In this document: in pieces, positions 50,164 to 62,220 of the stretch
Numbering within the stretch: the first letter of the stretch is position 1
Layout of the letters: the number at the start of each line of letters is the position of its first letter
Assembly (NCBI GenBank): GCA_027422505.1
Contig: JAPQWV010000308.1
Coordinates: forward strand, 558,001 to 622,000
DNA: 64,000 bases
From: Craterostigma plantagineum
Lineage: Eukaryota; Streptophyta; Magnoliopsida; Lamiales; Linderniaceae
Reading direction: 5' to 3'
Notes under the pieces: generated by a model
Database searches by the model: none
Seen by the model: the letters and a program-made list of their open reading frames with translations, nothing else
Told to the model about the DNA's origin: nothing
Made by a program: the position numbers and the translations under genes

Positions 50164-51154
50164 GATTCTTAAATACTTGCCTGATAGGCCAATTTGGTGC
50201 GAACCAAGTCGAGGGGATATGTAAAAAGAACGGCCGTTCCTCCGGCGAAAGAACCAGCGATGAGATCAAGAATGGGACCTCTTCCTACCCCGGGAAACCC
50301 GAGGATGATCCATTTTCTGTATTCTTCGTACGCCATGTAATGCAATGCTGCGTAAGGTACTATACGAGCCACGCTTGCTCCATTCCCTCTAGAAAAAAAG
50401 ATGCAATTTGCAATTGTATATTCGTTATAGAATAGATGCATAAAGGTAGCAGAGAGATAAGTAGACAATTACCTATAAAACCCAAGAACGCCTTCTGTGT
50501 TTGCGATTTTAGAGAAGGATCCCAACAAGCCCAGGCTACGAAATTCGGATCTTCTGGTCTGGGGAAAGAAGATTGAAAGAGCAACAGATATATAAGTGGC
50601 AAAATAACACGTTACTCTTAGGTTGCAAACTGAATTTGAAGTGTCAAAATATGACCCTTAAGTTAGTCATAGAAGTCAATAAACAAGAAGGTGAAGCAAA
50701 CAATTAGGCAGCTAAAAGAATTCAGTTCACCATTTCATATCTAGGCAGCTCAAAGGCTTTCCAACTATTTTGTTTGGTAAAAAATGGGAATTTTTTTCTG
50801 GCAAAGCATACTTTCTAGAAAACCATGAATGGGATGAAACATAGGTTCATAAACTGTTTGACGAAATTAACTTAAAATTGAAAAGGCCCAACTTCCACAC
50901 CATCGCATTATCGGCAAGATAAGTGCAGATCGTGAAATTAAACTAAAATCTGACGAATGGGTTCGGAGGAATCGAGAATATTTTGCTGTCAATCAATTGC
51001 TGTTTACCTGAAACAAAATCTTGATACGCTCAAGAGGCGCCACGACGGTCTTCGCAAAGCCACCCGCCGCACCACCGGCGATGAGCTCCTTGACAAATTC
51101 AGGCATCCCATCGATCAAACCTCTCTCTCCTTTTTCATATCTATTCTCTCCCAT
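48959..51154 (-). CDS. CoAc: Mitochondrial coenzyme A transporter (mitochondrial carrier family)
   Basis: Seven exons: 51154-51008, 50558-50473, 50388-50181, 50084-49979, 49891-49707, 49357-49235, 49144-48959, total 346 residues, three repeats of about 100 residues as in all mitochondrial carriers. Signature motifs Px[DE]xx[KR] are seen as [23 protein letters not shown] and [11 protein letters not shown]. Substrate-type similarity ([40 protein letters not shown]) is to plant CoA carriers CoAc1/2, which import CoA into the matrix. The C-terminal tail is extended and Ser-rich (about 45 residues). The intron at 50180-50085 starts with a GC donor (CAG/GCAAGT) and carries a long (GA)n run. Confidence 0.9.
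50107..50165. repeat. (GA)n microsatellite in an intron
   Basis: About 27 AG/GA dinucleotides inside the third intron of the CoA carrier gene, with a single interruption near its end. Confidence 0.9.
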
Positions 51155-51576
51155 CGCACGCAGTAATTGGAACCGATATTTCTTTCACTCTATATTCTCT
51201 TCAACAACAGTACCACCAAAATTACGGGTTTTAGCACGAGAATTCAGAGAGAGAATTATAGAGATGGAGAGGGAGAGAGTTTCTCCGCCGTCGGTGCTTC
51301 GAAAGATCGAGTCTTTGAAGGTCGAGTTTTGGTTTTGCGGGAATAATACGTGCATATATAAGCATTCTTAACGAAGCCAGGAATTTATTTTTTTATTCAT
51401 TTATTAAGTCAAATAAAACATTCATTGGAAGAATAGAAAAGTCAAAGTACAATTCTCCACTCCAAACGAATACAATTCTAGTTCGACATTCATCGTCATC
51501 TTATTGGTTGTCAAATATTTTTCTTCTTAATTTTCAGAAAAAAGAAAATAATGGAGTTTTCGAAGCTACTTATCAA

Positions 51577-52891
51577 CTACAAGTTCTCTGTAATAACTTC
51601 GATGAGTACCCTTGCAAGATCTTCGCCATCGCTCCATTCAAAGACTTCAGCCTTAACAAGCGAGGAATTACTCAATATGCGTTTCCATAAGGCATAATCC
51701 TTCCTTGGCATGACTCGATCTTGAGCGCCGAGCTTCAACGTCGGGCAGAAATCCTTCATCCCATCTCCAATGTATATCAGTCGATCTCCTTCGCAAGCAG
51801 ATTGTTTGATTTTGGAAATCACAGAGCCCTTAACAAAGTCGATCGAAACGATATAAAGAAATCAAATTTCAGCCCATAATAAGATTTTCAAGATTTTAGA
51901 TGTTTAAGTTACCTTGCATAAGTTGGGAGGGCATAGATCACAGCCATGAGGTACCTCACCGTTGTGGTATGGAAAGATTCTAAGCCTCTTACCTTCTACA
52001 ACCGTTGGGTTTGTGATGATTTCTGAAAAGCACTCGTATATACCGTGATTTTCCAAGATTGTCTTGATGTAGAACATGTTCGAGTCGCTGACTACCATCA
52101 ATTTGCATCTGAAGAAACGAAGCAAGTAAAAGCTGATTATGATCACATTCCCAGAAACACACTAACTGGGATGAAAAAGAAAACGGAGAATTCACCCCAA
52201 AGAATGAGCTGATTCTATAGCGGCAATAACTTTCGGATGCATTGGCATGCCTTTCAAACAAAGGGCAATGTCCTCAACTGTTTTTCCTTGATTGGATAAC
52301 TCCTCCAACAATCTATCCTGTCGAAATCATATGCCAAAAGAATAAGCTTCGTTATGCATAACAACAATCAGAAATGAGCCATGAACATGGTTCAGATATA
52401 GATATCTGAAATCCCACATCGAACCAAATTGCTACACATCCGTCGAAAGTGGTAAATGATGAAGGCAAAGTCTAAGCAGAATCTGCTACTATTGATGGCC
52501 AATTTAATCTCTACGTCAAATCTGTCCCTATTGTTATAAGTGTATGGTATAATCATCAATCTACCTCATTCTGATCAAAAGAGGCACTATGGACATGGCA
52601 AAGGAAACTAAGCAGAAGCACATAATAATCTCATCATAAAGATACATACTCCTCAGGGACCAAGGTTGCACTATCATGTTATACAGTAGAACACACCATT
52701 CGTAGCTATTTAGGTCAACAAGTAAAAGAAAAGAGAGAGATGGAGACCATGAGAGAGTTCCATGGCAAAGTGGGAAGGAGCTGATTGAACAAATGGGTCA
52801 GACCCATATTCGTAATGACCCATCTATCACTATCGTCATCTATAAGCGTCCTATCGAAGTCGAATATCAAAACGGTCCGTCGTTCTCCCAT
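51577..52891 (-). CDS. HAD-superfamily phosphatase, PHOSPHO1/2 type (thiamine-phosphate/phosphocholine phosphatase-like)
   Basis: Four exons: 52891-52748, 52317-52196, 52108-51913, 51828-51577, total 237 residues. HAD motifs: I, FDFDRTLIDDDSD with nucleophile and acid/base Asp; II, VVSDSN; III, the Lys in CKGSVISKIK; IV, YIGDGMKDFCP. A Cys cluster (CDLCPPNLC) is typical of plant members. Family enzymes in plants dephosphorylate thiamine monophosphate, phosphocholine/phosphoethanolamine or pyrophosphate; the substrate cannot be told from sequence alone. The nearest annotated plant relatives (At4g29530 class) are usually longer at the C-terminus. No targeting peptide. Confidence 0.88.
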
Positions 52892-53219
52892 GACTCCTCG
52901 TCGGCGATGGCCGGAAATGCTCGTCTCCGGCGACCTGCCGCGAGCTGATTTGATCCTTCAGCTCAATTTATTTTAGGTTTTTATTCAGCAGTTGAGCACT
53001 CTTTTATTCGTCTGATTAGCGAATTATAATATTTGCAATATGCACCCTCCAAATAGGTTATATATCACGTTGCGCCATGTATGAAAAAACTATTTATGAC
53101 TAATTTCAGGTTCGAACTGATAATTAACTATTATATAAGGTGCAACCGGCAAATACATAATAAATCAGCAATTTTCTAAAATATTTATTATCACCAAGGA
53201 AGTCGACTATTTCCACAGC

Positions 53220-54363
53220 TCAGCCGCGACAAAACCAAGTGACAAACCCTACCTTAAATCGCCTAATCGACGAAGCTTCTGCTCAGTGCTAGAGCTGAAG
53301 GTAAATTTGGATACGCAATACGTTTATTTGCAGCTAAATGTATCATTGTTTTCGGTTTGTTTGGTATCCATTATTGTTTCGCATCAGTGCTATATTTCTC
53401 CGATCTATCCTTGAATTGGTTCGTTTATTGGGTATTGAGATTATATGCGTGCCTTTAGAGTGATGCGGATCTGTAAGCGATGGGTTGTCTGGAATCGAGT
53501 AAATTAAGATAGAACTCTATCTCTATTTCTCTCCTGCTGATCTGCTCTTGTCTGTAAGCGATGTCTTATTTCAATGTTAGAAAGAATTCAAAAATAATGC
53601 TTGAGTTTCCATGCATGCCTATCAATGCAATTGCTTAAAAGTATTTCTGTCGGATTTTATCGTTGATTAATCTTCATTCTCCCTGTAGGTAATGGCATCG
53701 AGGCTACATCAACTGAAATCCAAGGCGTCACAGGCATCACAATTTGTGACCAAGCATGGATCTGCATATTACAAGCAGGCGATGGAGCAGAATAAACAGT
53801 ATGTGAAAGACCCTCCAACAGTGGAAACATGCAACGAATTGTCCAAACAACTGTTGTACACCCGTCTTGCCAGGTATTTCAAACTTCCTTGATGCTTTTT
53901 TGTTTGGTGTGAGGTGTTTTGGGACCATATGATTGTATTTGCAGCTTTCCTTCATGAGAAACTGCTCTTTACTTCAATACTATCACATCGTTTCGTTGCT
54001 TAAAATACTGTGAGTTCTGCATTGTAATCAACATTCTTACAACTGTAAGCAAGGTCTTCAACTTTTTTGGCCTACCGTTTTATCTTTGTTGGATTCGTGC
54101 AATCGTCATGCCATTCTTTTTTTTTTTTCCTTTCTTGGCCAAACATCTTGATTGGCTCATTCCTTCTATGGTGCAGCATTCCAAGTCGTACTGAATCATT
54201 TTGGAAGGAACTAGATTATGTCAAGAACTTGTGGAAGAATAGGAAGGAGTTGAAAGTCGAAGATGCTGGCATTGCAGCTCTGTTTGGTCTCGAATGCTTC
54301 GCTTGGTATTGCGCTGGAGAAATCGTTGGTAGGGGCTTCACCTTTACGGGTTATTACCCCTGA
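53220..54363 (+). CDS. ATP20: Mitochondrial F1Fo-ATP synthase subunit g
   Basis: Coding exons 53692-53873 and 54177-54363, giving 122 residues (MASRLHQLKSKASQASQFV ... FGLECFAWYCAGEIVGRGFT, then TGYYP). Subunit g is a small membrane-bound part of the Fo dimer interface; the C-terminal hydrophobic helix contains the conserved GxxxG-like dimerisation area. A leader exon about 53220-53301 is followed by an intron with GTAAAT start and CTGTAG end just before the ATG, a common arrangement for plant housekeeping genes. The feature start includes this inferred leader; the ATG is at 53692. Confidence 0.92.
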
Positions 54364-54912
54364 AGACAATGTCGATGAGGTGCCAGAATTTGGTTTTTTT
54401 TCTTGCAGAGTTTCTTGAACCTGAGAAAATCAGTATTAATTATGATTGCTTCCAATAATCAACTCTTGAGATTTCCTTGTGAAGTTTCCTAAGGCTCTTT
54501 CCAATGCTTGTTGATGTTGCAAAAAATCAATGTTTAACTATACCAATAGTTAATCCTTGTTCCTGCCTATTATTTTCCTATGTTTAGTTTCGGAAAAACC
54601 AACAGTTAAATTTCGACCACAGTTATGATTCAAATTTCTTGAAATTACGCTTTTTCCCTGGGAGTGGTGCAGCAGCCTTGCTCAATATACTACGGAAAAC
54701 TCTTTCTATGATGAAATCAAAGCAAAAGGGTTGATAATGAAACCAAGAGTATAAAATTTAACCATACTTCAGAAAATATTTGACAACCATTGACATCAGA
54801 AGTAACAGCCACCACCATTGTAATTCAAGACCCAAAAATCCAGTACAAATGACTAAAGTAATCTGTCAAGAAAACATTGTGTAATAGCATGAAACCTAAA
54901 AGCAAACAAGTT
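54364..54912. other. Convergent gene 3' flanks
   Basis: Between ATP20 and the first asparaginyl-tRNA synthetase. The part 54646-54912 is the 3' flank of the synthetase and recurs (diverged) at 57421-57572 and 58498-58575, marking the tandem duplication. Confidence 0.6.
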
Positions 54913-57143
54913 TCAGAGATCTGCCCTCCCAGGGTATCGGGGAAAGGGAATGACGTCTCTAATGTTCTCCATGCCCGTCGCAAATAGGATCATACGCTCA
55001 AACCCGAGGCCAAAACCGCTGTGCTTCACCGTCCCATATTGCCTCAGCTCAAGGTACCACTTGTAAGGCTCCAAAGGAAGACCCAACTCTTCTATTCTCG
55101 CCTTGAGAACCTTGTAATTCTCTTCTCTTTGGCTTCCCCCGATAAGTTCTCCTATCTAATGACGACAGATTATTTGAGGTAGCGCGAAAATATACCATTA
55201 TTTGATCGATATGTAAAAGAGCAAAGTCAAACCTTGGGTACAAGTACATCCATGGCAGCAACAGTTTTGTTGTCTTCGTTGACTTTCATGTAGAAGGCTT
55301 TGATCGCTTTGGGGTAGTTGTAAACGATAACGGGCGATTTGAATCTCACTTCGGTCAGGTATCTGTATGAGTTTTTTTTCTTCGTTTTGAAATCACATAG
55401 GCTGTGGTGTATAACTTAACAGCAAAGGGATTCAGAACTAAAGTAGTTTACCTTTCATGTTCGGAAGCCAAGTCAATTCCCCATTCAACCTTATTAACGA
55501 ATTCCTTCACTTCGGAAGCTTCCTCGAGGATGGCTATGGCCTCTGTGTACGTTATCCTGTGGAATTCAGAATTTGCTACCATTTTGAGTCGGGGGAGGGC
55601 AGTCGTGTCAACAACCTTTGTCATATACTCCATGTCCTCGTAGCAATTGTCAAGTAGCCACTGACATAGGAACTTCACATACGCCTCTGCACAGTTCATA
55701 TCGTCCTAGAAAACCATTTTAAGAATCACTTTTATGATGCAATATCATGATGGATGATACCATGCTCGCATCTATAGTTTTCTCGTATCTACAGAACATG
55801 ATTCACTTAACATAGCTGATTTACCCATTTTCTATCATAATTCATATGCACCCAAGTTCTTACCGAAAAATAAGGAGTGCATTAACTAATTCTTACCTTT
55901 ATATCAGCGAATGCAATCTCGGGCTCAACCATCCAAAACTCCGCAAGATGCCTCGTCGTGTGGGAGTTCTCAGCTCGGAAAGTCGGCCCAAAAGTATACA
56001 CACTGCTAAGCGCGCACGCATATGTCTCCACCTGAAGTTGACCCGAGACTGTCAAGAACGCTTGCCTAGCAAAGAAATCCTCGGCATAATCAATATTTCC
56101 ATCCTTTTTTGGGATTCCACCATGAAGACTAACCCTCTCCCCAAGCTTGTATCTCTCTTCAAGCTTTCCAAAAGCTTCCTTCGCCTCCTTGAGGCTAGCC
56201 ACAGCAGCTGATATCTCCTCTTTGCTCGCTTTAGCAGCTTTCAACTGTGCAACAGTTTCTCCCTTCTCACTCACCGCAGCCTCAGAAGCTTTCAAGTCCT
56301 CTTGCGATGGCGGGGGGTTATCTTTCAATTCCTTCTCTAACTTTTCAGCGCCCGTAATCAACGTTGTGACCTGAAACATCTCTCCCGCACCTTCACAGTC
56401 ACTTGTGGTGATGATGGGAGTGTGAATATAAAGGAAACCGTGCTTCTGAAAGAATGTGTGGGTTGCATACGCCAAAGCATTGCGAATCCTGGCAACAGCT
56501 GAGATCTGCCGGAAAAAGGAAATAAATGTAGAATCATAAAATCCGAAATTTAGACCCACCATAAAACGAGCATATAAGCTAACTTTAGGCTCCAACGTCC
56601 TAATCGCGCTAATCAACAGCATAACGTAGAGATGTTCATCACAGCAAACAGATTACAAAACATCACACAAGTAAAAAAAAGTTGGTAACATACAGTGTTG
56701 GTCCTTGAGCGCAAGTGAACAATATCCCTCACTTTCTCAAGCGCGAGCCTGGTCTTGGGCAATGGATACTTGGCGGCGTCGACGGTCCCCACGTACAAAA
56801 CATTCACAACCTCCATCTCAATCCTCTGCTTAACGCCCTCCGGCGGAGACTTCAACAGACCCTCCACGTGGACGCTGGTGCCGGTGGCGACTACGTCGCT
56901 CAGCCTGTAGACTTCGGATCTAACGATGACCTGCAAATTCCCCGGGCAAGACCCATCGTTAACCTCAAGGAAAGCGAACCTTCCCTTCTCGGCTTCACGG
57001 CCGGTCTTGACCCAACCCCCGATTCGGACCTTCTGGCCCGATAGACCCGATCCCTTGTCGGGTCTGCCCAGGATTGAGACGATGGGAACCCTCTGGGAGA
57101 ATTGGGCTTCCGATACGGTGTCGTTTATCGTCAGGGAATCCAT
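54913..57143 (-). CDS. NS1: Asparagine-tRNA ligase, cytosolic type, intact copy
   Basis: Five exons: 57143-56694, 56505-55897, 55705-55452, 55362-55233, 55155-54913, giving 561 residues, the normal length for plant cytosolic AsnRS. It charges tRNA-Asn. N-terminal OB-fold anticodon domain ([20 protein letters not shown]); then class II catalytic domain: motif 1 region ([40 protein letters not shown]), motif 2 ([20 protein letters not shown]) and motif 3 ([15 protein letters not shown]). Between motifs 1 and 2 there is a helical Lys/Glu-rich insert of about 75 residues (WHEP-like coiled coil), known in plant AsnRS. The end RYPGRADL is conserved. Confidence 0.95.
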
Positions 57144-57572
57144 CGACGGCGTTGATTGTCGAAAAAATTCTTCTTCTATCTCGATTTCTTTTTTATCTTT
57201 GCGGGCGGTTTTCGTTCAGTGGAGTGGAAGAAGTATCATAAAACCCTAATATTTTGTTTTCTCTTCTCCCATGTCATGACGAGGTTAAGGTATTTCATCC
57301 AATAAACCTTCGACACGTGTCTCACAGTCAACCAATAATAGGTTAAGAAGATGTGCCTTTCATTTGGGCTTCTGCTTTGGGGCCTAATGTAATAAGAATG
57401 AGCGCAGTAAATCCAATTTAGTTACGCCTTTTTACATGGGAGTGGTTTTGCCCAATATACCAACTCTTCCTATGGCGAAATTAGCAACAAGAGTTGGATA
57501 CTGAAATCCAAGAGTACAAAACTTAACCACAATATAAGACATCTTTCAGAAATCAGAAGCAACAACCATTGT

Positions 57573-58497
57573 TAGGGGTGTTCATCGGTTCGGTTCGGTT
57601 ATTCGGTTTTCGGTTTTACATATGCTTAATCCGATATCCGGTTTTAATTTGGTTCGGACGGTTCGGTTTTTTCGGTTATGAATATAATAAAACAAAAAAA
57701 TATTATGAGCTAAAAATACATATAACAACTTATTGTTATTAAAAACAAATAAGATTTATGGAATGTGACATGTAGCAAAATAATTCAAAGGTCCGAAAAA
57801 AACATGAAAATGGAACAAAATCTAACCAAAATATAAAAAAAACATTCATCTGAAGATACTATAAATTATTTGGGAGAAAAATAGTATTTGATATATCACA
57901 TTTGGAATGAGCGAAACAGGAGAATGCATGGAGAGGGTTCTCGGACTGAGGAACAGGTTTGCCTATTGCTGGCCAGGGAGATGGGAGATAGAATTAGAAG
58001 TGTCTGTCGAGTAAAAGCTGCGGGGGATCTGGACATTTATAAGATGCCACCTTGTGTAATTCTTAGAATGACTTAGAGTTTGTGATTGGTTAGAATTTCT
58101 TGCTGAGTTGATGTAGATACAAATTCAGTTAGGTTTGGTAATGAATATATCCCTCTACCAAAAAAAAAATATATATATATATAGTATTTGATTAAACAAC
58201 ACCTAAAAATGGAAATAAAATATACCAATGAAATTATATTTATTGTGTTGTTTACGTTATGGGAGGAAAAACAAATAATTTTTGATATTTTTATATTTTT
58301 AATGTATTATGATATCAGTTCGGTTTTTCGGTTTTTGCGGTTTTACGTATGCTTAATCCGATATCCGAACCATTCTAATTTGGTTCGGTTCGGTTTTCTA
58401 CAATTTGGTTCGATTTTTTCCGGTTCCGGCCTTTTCGGTTCAGTTCTTTACGGTTCGGTCGGTTTTTCGGTTTTTTCGGTTAATTTGAACACCCCTA
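57573..58497. mobile_element. hAT-type MITE with TAGGGGTGTTCA ends and 8-bp target duplication
   Basis: Ends are TAGGGGTGTTCA (57573) and its complement TGAACACCCCTA (to 58497), a typical hAT terminus. ACCATTGT at 57565-57572 and 58498-58505 is the 8-bp target duplication. Subterminal parts are full of TTCGGTT/CGGTTCGG motifs. The related flank of the other AsnRS copy (about 54815-54830, ACCATTGTAATTCAAG) shows the uninserted site. A LINE fragment sits inside (57893-58180). No transposase. Confidence 0.85.
57893..58180 (+). mobile_element. 5'-truncated LINE nested in the hAT element
   Basis: Flanked by ATAGTATTTGAT at 57881-57892 and 58181-58192 (12-bp target duplication). Starts in coding sequence that reads YHIWNERNRRMHG, the C-terminal end of plant non-LTR reverse transcriptase ORFs, stops at about 58076, then a short 3' UTR and an A-tail followed by TA repeats. 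Confidence 0.75.
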
Positions 58498-58575
58498 ACC
58501 ATTGTAATTCAAGCACCAAAAATCCAGTCAAATGACTAAAGGAACCTGACAAAATAAACAAATATGAAACAAGTT

Positions 58576-60813
58576 TCAGAGATCTGCCCTCCCAGGGAAT
58601 CGAGGAAAGGGAATGACGTCCCTAATGTTCTTCATGCCCGTCGCGAATAAAACCGTACGCTCAAACCCAAGGCCGAAACCGCTGTGCTTCACCGTCCCAT
58701 ATTGCCTAAGCTCAAGGTACCACTTGTAAGGCTCCAAGGGAATACCCAACTCTTCAATCCTCGCCTTGAGAACTTCGTAATTCTCTTCTCTTTGGCTTCC
58801 TCCAACAAGTTCTCCAACCTAATGACGACAGATTGCTGGAAATAGTGAGAAATATCCCATTCTGATCGAATGCCTATGTAAACGAGCAAAGTCAAACCTT
58901 GGGAACAAGTATTTTCATGGCAGCTACAGTTTTGTTGTCTTCATTGACCTTCATGTAGAAGGCTTTCATTGCTTTAGGGTAGTTGTAAATGATAATGGGC
59001 GAATTGAATTTCTCTTCAGTCAGGTATCTGCATGAATTTATTTATTTTTTTTCGTTTTGAAATTATATAGTAACTGTTAACTGCAAAGGGATTGGGAACG
59101 AAAGTAGTTTACCTTTCATGTTCGGAAGCCAAGTCGATTCCCCATTCAACCTTGTTATCGAATTTCTTCACTTTGGAAGCTTCCTCGAGGATGGCTATGG
59201 CCTCTGTGTACGTTATCCTGTGGAATTTAGACTTTGCGACCATTTCGAGTCGGGGGAGGGCAGTCCTGTCAAATTTTGTCATAAACTCCATGTCCTCGTA
59301 GCAGTTGTCAAGTAGCCACTGACATAGGAACTTCACATACGCCTCTGCACAGTTCATATCGTCCTAGAAAAGCATTTTAGGATTAGCTTTTCACAATTAC
59401 GCTGGAGAAATGGATCAATCAAGAAATAAATAAATCACGGATGCGATATCGTGATGGATGATACAGTGTTCACATCCACAATGCATTAACGAATTCTTAC
59501 CATAGTGATTTTACCATTTTTCTATATCATATGTGCCCAAATTCTTACACAAAAAATAAAGAGCGCATTAACGAATTCTTACCTGTATATCAGCAAATGC
59601 AATCTCGGGCTCAACCATCCAAAACTCCGCAAGATGCCTCGAAGTGTGAGAGTTCTCATTTCGAAAAATGGGCCCAAAAGTATACACACTGCCAAGCGCA
59701 CAAGCATATGTCTCGACCTGAAGTTGACCCGAGACTGTCAAGAACGCTTGCCTAGCAAAGAAATCCTCAGCATAATCAAAATTCCCATCCCTTTCTGGGA
59801 TTCCACCATGAAGACTAACCCTCTCCCCAAGCTTGTATCTCTCTTCAAGCTTTGCAAAAGCTTCCTTCGCCTCCTTGAGGTTAGCCACAGCAGCTGATAT
59901 CTCCTCTTGCTCGCCTTAGCAGCTTTCAACTGTGTAAGAGCTTCTCCCTTCTCACTTACCGCAACCTCAGAAGCTTTAAAGTCCTCTTGCGATGGTGAAG
60001 GGTTATCTTTCAATTCCTTCTCTAACTTTTCCGCGCCCGTAATCAACGTTGTGACCTGAAACATCTTCACTGCACCTTCACAGTCACTTGTGGTGATGAT
60101 GGGAGTGTGAATATAAAGGAATCCATGATTCTGAAAGAATCTGTGGGTTGCATACGCCAAAGCATTGCGAATCCTAGCAACAGCAGAAATCTGTCCCATG
60201 AAGGAAATAACAATAAAGCCCGAATTTTTCAGCCATGGATCGAGGAGCATATAAGCTAACTTTACGCACCCAACATATTAATCGCGCTAATCAACAGTAC
60301 AGTGTAGAGTTATTCATCACAGAAAACAGATTACAAAACATCACAAAAGTAGATAATTCATAACAGTGTTAGTCCTTGAGCGCAAGTGAACAACACCCCT
60401 CAATTTCTCAAGCGTGAGCTTGGTCTTAGGCAATGGATAATTGGCGGCGTCGACGGTCCCCACGTACAAAACCTTCCCAACCTCCATCTCAATCCTCTGC
60501 TTAACGCCCTCCGGCGGAGACTTCAACAGACCCTCCACGTGGACGCTGGTGCCGGCGGCGACTATGTCGCTCAGTCCGTAAACTTCGGATCTAACGATGA
60601 CCTGCAAATCCCCGGGCAAGAACCATCGTTGACCTCAAGGAAAGCGAACCTTCCCTTCTCGGCTTCCCGGCCGGTCTTGACCCAACCTCCGATTCGGACC
60701 TTCTGACCCGATAGACCCGACCCCTTGTCGGGTCTGCCCAGGATTGAGCTGATCGGAACACGCTGGGAGAATTGGGATTCAGAAACGGCGTCGTTTATCG
60801 TCAGGGAATCCAT
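58576..60813 (-). pseudogene. Asparagine-tRNA ligase, tandem copy with two one-base deletions
   Basis: Same five-exon structure as the neighbour (60813-60365, 60190-59583, 59363-59113, 59027-58898, 58818-58576), with exon lengths 449, 608, 251, 130 and 243. Exon 1 has lost one base near 60609 (CAAATCCCC instead of CAAATTCCCC), exon 2 one base near 59907 (CTCCTCTTGC instead of CTCCTCTTTGC), and exon 3 lacks one whole codon. Each single-base loss shifts the frame. Motif 3 also changed (GFGLGFERT). Start codon, stop codon and splice dinucleotides are kept, so it may still be transcribed. It is a young, decaying duplicate. Confidence 0.9.
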
Positions 60814-61175
60814 CGACGGCGTTGAAAAAATTCTTCTTTTACTGTATCTATCTCGATTTTTTTATCTTGGCCTTGGCGCCATGCGGGCGGTTTTCGTTCA
60901 GTGGAGTGGAAGAAGTTTCAGAGGTCAAGGGGTTTCAACCAATAATGCTACGACACGTGTTTCGCAATAAACGAATAATGTTTAAGATGGGCCGTGTTCA
61001 TTGGGGCTTATTCGTTGGGCCTATTGTGTAAGTATGAGTCCAATACATCTGAAATGGAGCCCGAGCTCAGCGAAGTAGAAAACGTCTGATTAAAGAAAAC
61101 CCTAATTTGAAGTTTCATTCATTCTCCCCAAAGTTGAACAAGGAAGAAACCTCCTGAGCCGATCGATCATCAATC
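60814..61175. other. Divergent promoter between the AsnRS copy and eS30
   Basis: About 360 bases shared by two genes facing away from each other. The AsnRS side keeps the duplicated motifs CGACACGTGT (G-box core, about 60951) and GGGCGGTTTTCGTTCAGTGG seen also upstream of copy 1. The eS30 side has AAACCCTAATTTG, a telo-box-like motif (AAACCCTA) frequent before plant ribosomal protein genes, at about 61098. Confidence 0.6.
61098..61106 (+). promoter_or_regulatory. Telo-box (AAACCCTAA)
   Basis: AAACCCTAA lies about 75 bases upstream of the eS30 ATG. Such telo-boxes are a known feature of promoters and leaders of plant translation-related genes. Confidence 0.6.
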
Positions 61176-61552
<377 letters not shown>

Positions 61553-61943
61553 ATTGCTTCTTAATCTTTGTTTTTTTTTTCTTCTTTTTCTTGTTCTGTT
61601 CATCTTCGGTTTTTAGTTTGTTCATTTACGTTGCTATGCTGTAGTTTCTGTCTCTTAATTGATTGATGAACATCTCCTAGCTAATTGCGTTTTGGATCAA
61701 TCAATGTTTTGAGCATTATGAATCATTGTTATGATTATAATCGATAAATGTTGTTCTTGTTGGATTCTTATGGTGGATTTAGGTTTTATTTTACTTGTGT
61801 AAGTGATGTGATCTTGTGCAAGAGTTTATTCCATCCTTGGTTTTTGGAATAAAGTTGTTGACATTTTCTTCATAGTTCTGCGCAGAAACCCAGTCTGAGG
61901 GTCAATCAATCACATTTTATGAAGTGTGAAAGCTTGCAAGTTA

Positions 61944-62198
61944 TATAGTGTAAAAGATGGGTGGATCAGATAGGATTAGGAGTTATATAGTTAACCAAAG
62001 CTCGACAATCATGAGATCAAGTCTAAAACAGGCTGTCTGATCCACTCATATTTTACATAACTCCCTAATCCTATCTGAAAAAATCATTATCCCAAAAAAA
62101 AAAGATGATTGATTGACCTCATGATATTTGTTATATAATGTAAAAGAAGAGTGGATCAGATAGCCTGTTTTCGACTGATCTCATGATTGTCGAGCTTT
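61944..62198. repeat. Overlapping inverted repeats (foldback) downstream of eS30
   Basis: A segment at 61999-62066 (GCTCGACAATCATGAGATCA...TCTGATCCACTC...TTTTACATAAC) is the reverse complement of 62130-62198 (GTTATATAATGTAAAAGAAG...GGATCAGATAGCCTGTTTTC...GATTGTCGAGC). A second, overlapping pair joins 61946-61990 (GTAAAAGATGGGTGGATCAG) with 62040-62081. Two alternative hairpins can form. Confidence 0.75.
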
Positions 62199-62220
62199 AT
62201 TCATTATATTTCGAGAATTT

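Noticed and set aside
59568..60250. Two separate short proteins in the second AsnRS copy
   Set aside because: They are two frames of one exon split by a single-base deletion, as the intact neighbour shows.
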